DNA of 64,000 nt. Source: RYN-230 sp963829725. GTDB lineage: Bacteria; Actinomycetota; Actinomycetes; Streptosporangiales; Streptosporangiaceae. A model generated the notes under the pieces. The model did no database searches. It was not told the origin of the DNA and worked only from the letters and a program-made list of their open reading frames with translations. The position numbers were made by a program, and so were the translations under genes. Each line of letters opens with the position of its first letter. Positions within the stretch are counted from its first letter, which is position 1. Shown in pieces: positions 45,060 to 54,605 of this stretch. The DNA is taken from positions 248,001 through 312,000 of the forward strand of contig CAWHJW010000009.1 in the NCBI GenBank assembly GCA_963829725.1, written 5' to 3'.

Positions 45060-45503
45060 ATGGCTGACATCGCCGATTTCGCCCGGCTGGTGACCCGCGA
45101 TCACGGGCTGTCAGTGGTGGCCACGCTGCGCGCCGACCAGACCATCCAGGCGTCCGTGGTGAACGCGGGCGTGCTCGACCATCCGGCCGGCGGTCACCCG
45201 GTGGTCGGGTTCACCACCCGCGGCCACGCGCGCAAGCTGGCCAACCTGCGGGCCCGCCCCCGGCTGGCGGTGACGGTACGGTCCGGCTGGGAGTGGGTCA
45301 CCGTGGAGGGAACGGCCACGCTGGCCGGCCCGGACGATCCCGCGGACGGCCTGGACACTGAGGGGATCCGGCTCCTGCTCCGGGCCGTGTTCGCCGCCGC
45401 GGGCGGCACGCACGACGACTGGCCCACCTACGACCGGGTGATGGCGGCCGAGCGGCGCGCCGCGGTCCTGGTCACCCCGGACCGGGTCTACTCCAACGGC
45501 TGA
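45060..45503 (+). CDS. PPOX-class F420- or flavin-dependent oxidoreductase
   Basis: 147 residues, split beta-barrel: SVVATLRADQTIQASVVNAGVL, VGFTTRGHARKLANLRARPRLAVTVRSGWEWVTVEGTATLAGP, and DDWPTYDRVMAAERRAAVLVTPDRVYSNG. The spacing fits the TIGR03618-type subgroup that uses cofactor F420 in actinomycetes, although F420 versus FMN cannot be settled by eye. Small cytosolic dimer; substrate unknown. Convergent with the stress protein gene. Confidence 0.82.
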   Translation: MADIADFARLVTRDHGLSVVATLRADQTIQASVVNAGVLDHPAGGHPVVGFTTRGHARKLANLRARPRLAVTVRSGWEWVTVEGTATLAGPDDPADGLDTEGIRLLLRAVFAAAGGTHDDWPTYDRVMAAERRAAVLVTPDRVYSNG

Positions 45504-45525
45504 CCAGGCTGACCCGCCAGCCCGG

Positions 45526-46053
45526 CTAATCCGCCGGTGGCGCCGGGGGCGGCGGCCCGTGCTTGCCGCCGGGCCGATTGGACCCGGGCGGCGGGGGCGG
45601 CGGCAGCGGCGTGTCCGGCGGCGCCCCGGGCCACACCAGCAGCACCGGGCAGGTGGCGTGATCGACGACGAACCGGGCCGCCTTGCCCAGGCTCTTCGGC
45701 CCGGCCGCGCCGCCCTCCCGGGCCAGGATGAGCAGCGAGGCGCCGCGGGCCGCCCCGGCGACCTGGTGTTCCGGGCGGCCGCGCAGCCGGAGCTGGCGTG
45801 CCGGGCGGCCCAGCGCCGCGGCTGCCGCCTCCAGGACCTGCTGAGCCGAGGACTCGGCCAGGGCCTCCAGCTGGGCGCCGGGGTCGGTCCGTGACCGGCC
45901 CAGCAGGGCGGTGAAAGCCCCGTGTGCCGCCTCCACCGCCGCCGTGTCGGTGACGTGCAGCAGCGTCACGTCCTCGCCCGCCGGGGCCAGGGCGCGGGCC
46001 TCCTGCACGCACGCTTCCCAGCCGTCGTCGGTGATCCAGACGAGCACGGTCAT
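45526..46053 (-). CDS. universal stress protein-like protein
   Basis: 175 residues. N-terminus TVLVWITDDGWEACVQEARALAPAGEDVTLLHVTD is a UspA-type strand-helix-strand; RGRPEHQVAGAARGASLLILAREG and KSLGKAARFVVDHATCPVLLVWPG match the C-terminal half. The Gly-x2-Gly-x9-Gly-Ser/Thr ATP motif is only partly kept (GPKSLGKAARFV). The last ~25 residues are Pro/Gly-rich. Function in stress is a family inference. Confidence 0.78.
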   Translation of the reverse strand: MTVLVWITDDGWEACVQEARALAPAGEDVTLLHVTDTAAVEAAHGAFTALLGRSRTDPGAQLEALAESSAQQVLEAAAAALGRPARQLRLRGRPEHQVAGAARGASLLILAREGGAAGPKSLGKAARFVVDHATCPVLLVWPGAPPDTPLPPPPPPGSNRPGGKHGPPPPAPPAD

Positions 46054-46089
46054 CTGCCCAGTCTCCCGCGCCAGGCCGGTTCCCGCGCG

Positions 46090-47528
46090 CTAAGGCGCGC
46101 CGCCGGGCGGCGGCCCGTGGCTGCGCAGGGTCCGGCCGCCGCCGGGGCTGACCGCGGTGACGGTGCCGTCGGGATGCAGGGTCAGGGCCCAGCCCCAGCG
46201 GTGCACCGCGATCAGATGGTGGAAGCTGCACAGCAGCATGAGGTTGCCCAGGCAGATCGGACCGCCGCGGGACCGCGGCCGGACGTGGTGGACTTGGCAG
46301 GCCGCGGGCGGCTGCTCGCAGCCGGGGAAGGCACAGTGCCGGTCCCGGGCGATGACCGCGCGGCGCAGGTGCGCCGGGACCTGCTCTGTGGTGCTCCCGG
46401 TGTCTAGCGGCAGGCTGGCCGCCGGGAACTGGGCCCCGGTCAGCTCGGTGCGCAGGAACGCGGCCAGCCCGGCCGGCCCGGACAGCACGTCAGCGGCGTG
46501 CCGCAGCAGGAGATCCTGGATCCGGGCGAACGCGGCCGGGCCGAGCGGCCGGAGCACCCGGCCGTCACCCGCACGGGTGACGGGCTGGCCGGTGCCTCCG
46601 GGGCCGGTGCCTCCGGGCCGGTGCCTCCGGGGCCCGTGCGCCCGGTGCCGGTGCAGCCCGGGAACCGGCAGCGCACGCCCGGATCGCTGCCGCCCAGGAA
46701 GGCGGCCGTCATCGAGGCCAGCGCGTCCCGGTCCACGTGCCCGGGACCAGCGGGGTGATGGCAGCGTCGCAGGCGTACGCGCCCGCCGCCCACGCGGCCT
46801 CCGCGGCCGGGCCGCCCGGATAGTTCCGGCGACACGGGCAGCACGCCAGCACAATGCCCCATGATTCACCGCCGTGCACGCCAGCCCGCGGTGAACCGGG
46901 ACCAGACACCAGCTCCACCGCCCGGTACACCCTTAAGCTGAGAACGCCGCGGCGCGGCCGGCGGCCGGGCAGCACACTCGCGCACGCCACCCGCGCCGCG
47001 GCCACCGTACCCCGCCACGCCAGCCCACCCGGGACGGGACGCGGACAAGTTTCGTGGCCACCTAACGCCACCCAGACCCGTTGACTATTTTCGGACCAGG
47101 ATGTCGTCGGCGGCCGGCCGCTGATCCTCCGGGAGCAGGTCCGTCCAGCCGCACAGGTCGCGGGCCCAGGACGGCGACAGCTCGCCAGCGGCGAGTGCCG
47201 CGCCCGCCGCCGGGTGCCGGGCCAGCCGCTTGGCCCAGCCGAGCTGCCCGGCGGCCGCGCCGGCCGTGATCCGGGTCTGCCACTTGAGCCAGGCGCGCGC
47301 GGTGTGCTGCCCGTCGTCCTCGCAGCCGTCCTGCGCGCTGAACGCGGCCAGCACGCTGGCCCGGGCCGCCGTGTGCGCGGACTCCGCCCGGGCCAGGGCC
47401 CGCAGGCAGTCGGCCTGCACCGTGGTCGGCAGGTCCGCGGCGTTCACGGTGTTCAGGAAGGCCAGCCCGGCCGAGATGGCGTCCAGCGCCCCGGCGACGC
47501 TGGACGGCTGCGGCTGCGCCACGCACAT
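46090..47528 (-). pseudogene. DUF222/HNH endonuclease gene (13E12-type), broken by several frameshifts and stops
   Basis: Three frames together spell one DUF222-HNH protein. The start (ATG 47528, MCVAQPQPSSVAGALDAI... to RPAADDILVRK, stop at 47085) is the N-terminal DUF222 part. After an apparently deleted middle, AYACDAAITPLVPG and VDRDALASMTAAFLGGSDPGVRCRFPGC lie in other frames. The last part (to 46090) reads RIQDLLLRHAADVLSGPAGLAAFLRTELTGAQFP, RDRHCAFPGCEQPPAACQVHHVRPRSRGG and LMLLCSFHHLIAVHRWGWAL, an intact HNH motif. No single reading is functional. Good GGGAGGAGGT ribosome site at the original start. Confidence 0.8.
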
Positions 47529-47637
47529 GAGCCGGTGCACCTCCTCCCGTGACCTCAGTCCCGCGCCCTGCCTTCGCTGTGCCTTCCCCCTGCTTCCCCT
47601 GCTTCCCTCTGGCCTCCAGACCCGCCTGCTGTGATCT

Positions 47638-47653
47638 TCGAAGCTGTGTTCGA
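47638..47653 (-). promoter_or_regulatory. LexA (SOS) box-like site before the DUF222/HNH pseudogene
   Basis: TCGAAG-CTGT-GTTCGA on the plus strand; the actinobacterial SOS consensus is TCGAAC-N4-GTTCGA, so there is one mismatch. It abuts the -10 box TAGAAT (minus strand, 47658-47653), sharing base 47653, the ideal place for repression. From memory, 13E12-type genes are DNA-damage inducible in mycobacteria. Confidence 0.6.
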
Positions 47654-47658
47654 TTCTA
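47653..47658 (-). promoter_or_regulatory. -10 element of the DUF222/HNH pseudogene promoter
   Basis: TAGAAT on the minus strand; transcription would run through a ~120-base purine-rich leader to the ATG at 47528. Confidence 0.45.
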
Positions 47659-47919
47659 GGGCCGGCCACCGACAGAATCCGGGTGTCCGCCGCGGCCTCC
47701 GTCCGCAGCAGCCAGAAATTCACCTTGCGGCTGGCCTGGAAGCGATGAGGCTTAGCCGGGTGCAGCTGACCTGGTGTCCATGTGGGTGCCGCCCGCCGTC
47801 CGGGGCAGCGCCAGGTCTATCAGCGGGCGGACGCCACCGGCCTGGACGAGGAGGAGTTCACCCGGGACGTGGCCGGCGCGCAGGCGGCCGGGCCAGGTGA
47901 CGCCCGGCCCGCCGGAAGC
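47659..47919. other. gap between pseudogene promoter and permease gene
   Basis: No confident gene. A frame from about 47809 reads QVYQRADATGLDEEEFTRDVAGAQ and on to a stop near 47943, overlapping the permease end; it looks protein-like and may be a remnant of a lost gene, but no start or family could be assigned. Confidence 0.35.
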
Positions 47920-49218
<1,299 letters not shown>

Positions 49219-49550
49219 GCCCGACAGAGCCTCGGCAGCAGGACCGTGAATCAGCCCGGCCGCTGTGGCTCCCGCGGACAGTGGGCTGGATCCTTCGCTG
49301 GCGATTGATCAACGATATCGGGTGCCTGGCCGGCCTTACCGAGGTGCCTGCTCGCCGTGCGCGGCGAAGAACTGCGGCCAAGAACTGCCTGTCGCAGGCC
49401 GGCCCGGCCTGGGCCGCGCTGCTGAAGCCGCCGCCCCGGCTGCGCCGCCCCGCCCAGCCCCGCCCAGCAAAGTGAGTCATGGCGGAAGACTAGGGACCCA
49501 GTCTGGGAGCAATCCGCGAAGCCTGGTCGGCTGCCTGGCAAGATGGCCTG
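49219..49550. other. divergent intergenic region, no gene found
   Basis: About 330 bases between the permease and the exonuclease. Open frames here translate to Arg/Ala/Pro-rich sequence without homology that I recognise. It contains TGATCAACGATATCGGG, a locally AT-richer patch that may hold a promoter. No repeat or RNA gene seen. Confidence 0.45.
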
Positions 49551-50462
49551 GTGGGCCCGCTCATGCTGCTCGACTCCGCCTCGCTGTACTACCGCGCGTT
49601 CTACGGCGTGCCGGACACGCTGACCGCGCCGGACGGATCCCCGGTCAATGCGGTCCGCGGGCTGCTGGACATGATCGCCCGGCTGGTCCGGGCCCGGACC
49701 CCGGGCGCCCTGGTCGCCTGCATGGACGCGGACTGGCGGCCGGCCTTCCGGGTCGAGGCCATCCCCTCCTACAAGGCGCACCGGGCCCGGCCGGACGGCT
49801 CTGAGGAGGCGCCTGCCGCGCTCACTGCGCAGATCCCGGTGATCGAGCAGGTGCTGGGTGCGCTCGGCGTCCCGATGGCGGCCGCGGACGGCTACGAGGC
49901 CGACGACGTCATCGGCACGCTCACCGCCCGGGCGGCCGGGCCGGTGGAGATCGTCACCGGTGACCGGGACCTGTTCCAGCTGGTGGACGACGGGCCGCCG
50001 GTCCGGGTCATCTACACGGTCCGCGGGCTGACCAAGCTCGACGTGGTGGACGAGGCCGCGGTCGCCCAGCGGTACGGCATCCCGGGCCGCGGTTACGCCG
50101 ACTTCGCCATGCTGCGCGGTGATCCGAGCGACGGGCTGCCCGGGGTGCCAGGGGTGGGCGAGAAGACCGCGGCGTCGCTGGTCGGCGCGTTCGGCTCCGT
50201 CGACGCCATCGTCAGTGCCCTGGACCGCGGGCACGGCGGGTTCCCCAAGGGCAGCCGTCCCAAGCTGGCGGCGGCCCGGGACTACCTGGCGGCCGCGGGG
50301 CCCGTGGTCCGGGTGGCCGCCGACGCCCCGGTTCCCGAGGCGGACGGCACGCTCCCGCTGCACCCGGCGGACCCGGCCCGGCTGGCCGCGCTCGGCGACC
50401 GGTGGGGCCTGGGCTCATCCCTGCGCCGCGCGGCCAGCGTGCTGGCCGAGGCGCCTGGCTAG
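49551..50462 (+). CDS. 5'-3' exonuclease (PolA-type PIN/FEN domain)
   Basis: 303 residues: LMLLDSASLYYRAFYGVP, then VNAVRGLLDMIARLV, MDADWRPAFRVEAIPSYKAHR, GYEADDVIGTLTARA, IVTGDRDLFQLVDD and the helix-hairpin-helix LPGVPGVGEKTAASLVGAFGS. All acidic metal-binding clusters are present. A stand-alone flap endonuclease/RNase H-like enzyme, as Rv2090 in mycobacteria, probably helping to remove Okazaki primers. GTG at 49551 has CAAGAT 6 bases upstream; ATG at 49563 is the alternative. The stop codon lies in a tandem repeat. Confidence 0.9.
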   Translation: MGPLMLLDSASLYYRAFYGVPDTLTAPDGSPVNAVRGLLDMIARLVRARTPGALVACMDADWRPAFRVEAIPSYKAHRARPDGSEEAPAALTAQIPVIEQVLGALGVPMAAADGYEADDVIGTLTARAAGPVEIVTGDRDLFQLVDDGPPVRVIYTVRGLTKLDVVDEAAVAQRYGIPGRGYADFAMLRGDPSDGLPGVPGVGEKTAASLVGAFGSVDAIVSALDRGHGGFPKGSRPKLAAARDYLAAAGPVVRVAADAPVPEADGTLPLHPADPARLAALGDRWGLGSSLRRAASVLAEAPG

Positions 50463-50507
50463 AGCGCGCGCCCGGCTAGAGCGCGCGCCCGGCTAGAGCA
50501 CGCGCAG
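50457..50507. repeat. 17-bp tandem repeat across a convergent gene junction
   Basis: Unit GGCTAGAGCGCGCGCCC at 50457-50473 and 50474-50490, with a degenerate third copy at 50491-50507. CTAG in the unit supplies the exonuclease stop in copy 1 and the PP2C stop on the other strand in copy 3. Confidence 0.85.
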
Positions 50508-51371
50508 GGCCACCAGGCAGGTGTCGTCCTCCGAGGCGCTCGAGCTGAATGCGTCCAGCACGGCGGCGATCAGCTCCTCCGGGTCAGAGATGCCCTCCGC
50601 GGCGCTGGCCAGCAGGCGCAGCCCCTCGTCCAGCTGCCGGTCCCGCCGTTCCACCAGGCCGTCGCTGTAGAGCAGCAGGATGTCGCCAGGCTCCAGCGTC
50701 ATCGTCATCGGCTGGTAGCCGCTGCGGCCCGCGCCGAGCAGGATCCCGGACGGCTGGGCGAGCGGCCGGGCCACCGGGCCGCGGACCAGCAGCGGCGGTG
50801 GATGGCCGGCCTGCGCCCAGGTCAGCCGCCGGGTCGGCGGGTCGAAGTAGCCCGCCATGACCGACGCGGTGTGCTCCGGGTTGACGTGATGGACCAGGTC
50901 GTTCAGCCAGCCCACCAGGCGCTCCGGCGAAGCGCCGGTGATGGCCAGGCCGGCCAGCGCGCCGCGCAGCCGGGCCATCCCGGCAGCCGCGTCCAGCCCG
51001 TGCCCGGCGACGTCCCCGATCGCGATGAGCACGTGGCCGCCCGGCATCTCCGCGGTGATGTACCAGTCACCGCCCACCCGGCTGTCCGCCGAGGCGGGCA
51101 GGTAACGCACCACCGCGCGCAGCCCGGGCAGGTCGAACGGGGCCTCGTGCAGCGGCAGGATGGCACGCTGTAGCTCCAGCGTGACGTGGCGTTCCTGCAG
51201 TAATGCAGCGGCCAGCGCGGTCGGGTCGCCGGGGGCCCGCTCGGTGTTCCGCGGGCGCAGCGTGAACGGGCCGGACGCCGCGGCAAACGCGGATCTCGCC
51301 GCGGCCCGTTCGGCCTCGGCGGAAGCACCTGGCTCCAGCGGAGCGGGGGAACTAACGATCTCAGGAGTCAT
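50493..51371 (-). CDS. PP2C-type protein phosphatase (SpoIIE/RsbU-like)
   Basis: 292 residues. After a ~55-residue Ala/Pro-rich N-terminus: LQRAILP, YLPASADSRVGGDWYITAEMPGGHVLIAIGDVAGHGLDAAAGMARLRGAL (two metal-binding aspartates), PPTRRLTWAQAGHPPPLLV and GDILLLYSDGLVERR ... SEDDTCLVALRV. Such enzymes dephosphorylate anti-anti-sigma factors in partner-switching cascades. No PAS, GAF or membrane sensor is attached and no sigma-factor gene is close, so its input is unknown. Confidence 0.9.
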   Translation of the reverse strand: MTPEIVSSPAPLEPGASAEAERAAARSAFAAASGPFTLRPRNTERAPGDPTALAAALLQERHVTLELQRAILPLHEAPFDLPGLRAVVRYLPASADSRVGGDWYITAEMPGGHVLIAIGDVAGHGLDAAAGMARLRGALAGLAITGASPERLVGWLNDLVHHVNPEHTASVMAGYFDPPTRRLTWAQAGHPPPLLVRGPVARPLAQPSGILLGAGRSGYQPMTMTLEPGDILLLYSDGLVERRDRQLDEGLRLLASAAEGISDPEELIAAVLDAFSSSASEDDTCLVALRVL

Positions 51372-51511
51372 CGCCGTTCACATCAGTAAGCTGAGGTATA
51401 CCAAGAGTGAGGCATGCGGGGCACTCCTGTCTAGATGGGGACACGGTGCACCCACCAGCAGGAAGGTGCGCCCCACCTGGCGACGGGCCGTGCCGTGGTT
51501 AGATGGCCACC

Positions 51512-52630
51512 ATGCACGCCTGGGATTCGGGGGAACTATACCCGGCCGCCCGGCTCGGGCTGGCCGCCGAGGCGGCCGGCCGGGCCGGCCTGGACGCGCT
51601 GCTGCTCACCCCAGGGCCCGATCTGCGCTACGTGACCGGCTACGACGCCCCGCAGCTGGAGCGGCTGACCTGCCTGGCCATCCCGGCCGCGGGTGAGCCC
51701 TTCCTGGTCGTGCCGCGGCTGGAGCAGCCGGCCGCGGCGGCGTCGCCGGCCTGCGGGTTCGGCCTGGAGATCATCCCCACCGGCGAGACGGACGACCCGT
51801 ACGCGCTGGTGGCCGGGCGGCTGGGGGCGGTCGGCTCGGTCGGGCTGGCCGACCGGATGTGGGCGATGATGGTGCTGCGGTTCCGCGCCGCGCTGCCCGC
51901 CGCCCGGCAGGGGCTGGCCAGCGAGGCGCTGCGTGCCCTGCGGGAGCGCAAGACGCCCGCCGAGGTCGCTGCGCTGCGGGAGGCGGGCGCCGCCATCGAC
52001 CGGGTGCACGCCGCCGTCCCCCAGTTGCTCCGCGCGGGCCGCACCGAGCTGGAGGTCGCCGCGGACATCGCCCAGGCCATCGCGGCCGAGGGGCACGTGC
52101 GGGCCGACTTCGTGATCGTCGCGTCCGGCCCGAACGCGGCGAGCCCGCACCATGAGCCGTCCGCCCGGCGGCTGCTGCCCGGGGACGCCGTCGTGGTGGA
52201 CATCGGCGGCACCATGCCCAGCGGCTACTGCTCGGACTGCACCCGGGTGTACGCGATCGCCGAGCCTCCGGCCGGGTTCACCGCTTACTACGACGTGCTC
52301 CGCGCCGCCCAGGAGGCGGCGTGCGCGGCGGTCCGGCCCGGCGTCCGGGCCGAGTCGGTGGACGCGGCCGCGCGGGAGCCGATCACCGCGGCCGGGTACG
52401 GCGGCCAGTTCATCCACCGCACCGGGCACGGCATCGGGCTGGAGACGCACGAGGACCCGTACATCGTCACAGGCAACACCCAGCCGCTGCAGCCCGGGAT
52501 GGCCTTCTCGGTGGAGCCGGGCATCTACCCGGGCCCGTCCGGGGCGAGGATCGAGGACATCGTCGTGTGCACCGAGGACGGGTACGAGCGGCTGAACACC
52601 ATCACCCGCGAGCTCGTCATCGCCGGCTGA
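51512..52630 (+). CDS. M24 family metallopeptidase (Xaa-Pro dipeptidase-like)
   Basis: Cleaves Xaa-Pro bonds from small peptides. About 372 residues: N-terminal creatinase-like domain (LLLTPGPDLRYVTGYDAPQLERL) and pita-bread catalytic domain with all five metal ligands: Asp in VVVDIGG, Asp in DCTRVY, His in HRTGHGIGLETHE, Glu in FSVEPGIYPG and Glu in RIEDIVV. Equivalent in position to pepE (Rv2089c). ATGs at 51503 and 51512 are possible; the second is preferred because TAGATG would be a -10 box six bases before it. Confidence 0.9.
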   Translation: MHAWDSGELYPAARLGLAAEAAGRAGLDALLLTPGPDLRYVTGYDAPQLERLTCLAIPAAGEPFLVVPRLEQPAAAASPACGFGLEIIPTGETDDPYALVAGRLGAVGSVGLADRMWAMMVLRFRAALPAARQGLASEALRALRERKTPAEVAALREAGAAIDRVHAAVPQLLRAGRTELEVAADIAQAIAAEGHVRADFVIVASGPNAASPHHEPSARRLLPGDAVVVDIGGTMPSGYCSDCTRVYAIAEPPAGFTAYYDVLRAAQEAACAAVRPGVRAESVDAAAREPITAAGYGGQFIHRTGHGIGLETHEDPYIVTGNTQPLQPGMAFSVEPGIYPGPSGARIEDIVVCTEDGYERLNTITRELVIAG

Positions 52631-52654
52631 GCGCCCGTAAACGAGCTACCCGGG

Positions 52655-53896
52655 TCAGCTCGCGCCCGCCTGGGCGGCCTCCGCGGCGGCCACCTCCCCG
52701 GCGGCCGGGTGGCCGATGGACAGCGCGCTGACCGGATCGAAGAACTGCAGGTTGGACGTGTGCACGGCCAGCTCAATCTGCTGCCCGGGGCGGACCTGGC
52801 TGCGCGCGGCCACCCGGGCGGTCCACAGCGACTTGCCGGCCGCCAGGACCAGCGCCGCGTCCTCCTCATCGCTGTCGCCGCTGATCTCGCTGATGCTCGC
52901 ATGCCGCACCGGGGGAGCGTCGATCGAGAAGATCACGTGGATCTCGCTGCCCAGTTCCTCGGTCACGTCGGCCCGCACCGACATCCGGGCCCAGCTCGCC
53001 TCGGCCAGGGTCGCGTCCTCGAAGTCCGAGGGCCGCACGCCGAGGATGACCTCGCGGCCGAAGTAGGCGTCCAGTCCCGGCCTGGAGTTGACGAGCCCGG
53101 CCGGCAGCGGCAGCTTGTGCCCGGTGAAGACGACCGCCGGGCCGTCGTCGCGGACCAGTTCGGCGGTCACGATGTTCATCGCCGGCGAGCCGATGAACCC
53201 CGCCACGAACAGGTTCACCGGGGAGTCGAACAGCGTCTGCGGGGTGTCCACCTGCTGCAGCCGGCCGTCCCGGAGCACGCACACCCGGTGCCCGAGGGTC
53301 ATCGCCTCGACCTGGTCGTGGGTGACGTACACGGTGGTGACGCCGAGCCGGTCGTGCAGCTGGGTGAGCGAGGCGCGCATCGACACCCGGAGCTTGGCGT
53401 CCAGGTTGGACAGCGGCTCGTCCATCAGGAACGCCTGCGGCTCCCGGACGATGGCCCGGCCCATGGCGACCCGCTGGCGCTGGCCGCCGGACAGCGCGGC
53501 GGGCTTGCGCTTGAGGTACTGCTCCAGGCCGAGCAGCTTGGCCACCTCGGTGACCCGGCGCTTGATCTCGTCCTTGGGCGTCTTGCGCTGCTGCAGCCCG
53601 AACGCCAGGTTCTGCTCCACGGTCATGTGCGGGTAGAGAGCGTAGTTCTGGAAGACCATGGCGATGTCGCGGTCCTTGGGCGGCAGGTCGTTCACCACCC
53701 GGCCGCCGATCGTGATCGTGCCGGAACTGATCTCCTCCAGTCCGGCGATGGACCGCAGGGCGGTGGTCTTCCCGCAGCCGGACGGGCCGACCAGGACCAT
53801 GAACTCGCCGTCCCTGATCTCCAGGTTGAGGTTGTCCACCCCCTTGACCCCGCCCGGGTACACCTTGTTGACCTGGTCGAGGACGATTTCCGCCAT
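52655..53896 (-). CDS. sugar ABC transporter ATPase, MsiK/UgpC type
   Basis: 413 residues. Walker A GPSGCGKTT (37-45), Q-loop MVFQNYALYPHMTV, signature LSGGQRQRVAMGRAIVREP, Walker B FLMDEPLSNLDA, VTHDQVEAMTLG, then the C-terminal TOBE/MalK-type regulatory region (PVNLFVAGFIGSPAMN; VILGVRPSDFED). It stands alone, with no permease or binding protein beside it, like Streptomyces MsiK, which energises several carbohydrate importers. The ATG at 53896 gives the family start AEIVLDQVNKVYPGG. Confidence 0.92.
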   Translation of the reverse strand: MAEIVLDQVNKVYPGGVKGVDNLNLEIRDGEFMVLVGPSGCGKTTALRSIAGLEEISSGTITIGGRVVNDLPPKDRDIAMVFQNYALYPHMTVEQNLAFGLQQRKTPKDEIKRRVTEVAKLLGLEQYLKRKPAALSGGQRQRVAMGRAIVREPQAFLMDEPLSNLDAKLRVSMRASLTQLHDRLGVTTVYVTHDQVEAMTLGHRVCVLRDGRLQQVDTPQTLFDSPVNLFVAGFIGSPAMNIVTAELVRDDGPAVVFTGHKLPLPAGLVNSRPGLDAYFGREVILGVRPSDFEDATLAEASWARMSVRADVTEELGSEIHVIFSIDAPPVRHASISEISGDSDEEDAALVLAAGKSLWTARVAARSQVRPGQQIELAVHTSNLQFFDPVSALSIGHPAAGEVAAAEAAQAGAS

Positions 53897-54003
53897 GGGG
53901 GCTCCAGCGTGTCCGGCCGTGCCGCTCCGCTGCCGCACCGCTTGCCGCGCAGCGTATCCTCGCAGCCTGGTCAGCGTTAAGAGTGGCGTCACGTGCTGTT
54001 ACC

Positions 54004-54038
54004 GGAGCGTAAAGCCCGTTATCAGGCCGTTACGCTCC
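54004..54038. promoter_or_regulatory. inverted repeat upstream of the Lrp-family gene
   Basis: GGAGCGTAA (54004-54012) and its exact complement TTACGCTCC (54030-54038), 17 bases apart, in the gap between the ATPase gene and the divergent Lrp gene. Likely regulator binding site. Confidence 0.55.
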
Positions 54039-54064
54039 ATGAGGCCCTGGCCGCCAGTTGCGGA

Positions 54065-54073
54065 TTACCGTAA
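54065..54073. promoter_or_regulatory. operator-like palindrome over the -10 of the Lrp gene
   Basis: TTACCGTAA overlaps TACCGT (54066-54071), the likely -10 box, which ends 6 bases before the GTG at 54078. Its TTAC/GTAA arms resemble the outer ends of the inverted repeat at 54004-54038, so the same protein may bind both. Confidence 0.45.
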
Positions 54074-54077
54074 CGGG

Positions 54078-54605
54078 GTGGAAGACATCGACCGCAAGAT
54101 CGTCTCGCTGCTGTGCCAGGACGGCCGGATCAGCTTCACCGAACTGTCCCGCCGCACCGGGCTCTCAGTGTCAGCGACGCATCAGCGGGTGCGCCGGCTG
54201 GAGCGGCGCGGGGTGATCAAGGGCTATGCCGCCATGATCGACCCGGCGGGCGCGGGGCTGCCGCTCACCGCGTTCATCTCGATCAAGCCGTTCGACCCGG
54301 CCGCGCCGGACGACGCCCCGGAACGGCTCGCCCACCTGGCGGGCATCGAGGCGTGCCATAGCGTGGCGGGGGAGGAGAATTACATCCTCAAGGTGCGGGT
54401 CGCCTCCCCGGGAGCGCTGGAGGACCTGCTCCAGCAGATCCGGGCCTCTGCCGGGGTGTCCACCCGGACCACGATCGTCCTCAGCACGCCGTACGAGAAC
54501 CGCCCGCCCGACCTCGGCGGGCTCAGCCTCGATGAGGCGCCCGCGCCGCACGCCCGGCCGGACGCGCCGGACACCGAGCCCGAGGCGGTCGCCGGCGGGG
54601 ACTAG
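54078..54605 (+). CDS. Lrp/AsnC family transcriptional regulator
   Basis: 175 residues. N-terminal HTH (DIDRKIVSLLCQDGRISFTELSRRTGLSVSATHQRVRRLERRGVIKGYAAMID), then the ligand-binding RAM domain (ACHSVAGEENYILKVRVASPGALEDLLQQIR ... TTIVLSTPYENRPP). An acidic Pro/Ala-rich tail of ~30 residues follows. Probably controls its own gene and perhaps amino acid metabolism; operator-like repeats lie just upstream. Its TAG stop overlaps the TetR gene stop on the other strand. Confidence 0.9.
   Translation: MEDIDRKIVSLLCQDGRISFTELSRRTGLSVSATHQRVRRLERRGVIKGYAAMIDPAGAGLPLTAFISIKPFDPAAPDDAPERLAHLAGIEACHSVAGEENYILKVRVASPGALEDLLQQIRASAGVSTRTTIVLSTPYENRPPDLGGLSLDEAPAPHARPDAPDTEPEAVAGGD

Noticed and set aside
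49281..49475. Small open frame between permease and exonuclease
   Set aside because: Ala/Arg/Pro-rich translation, no ribosome site and no recognisable family.
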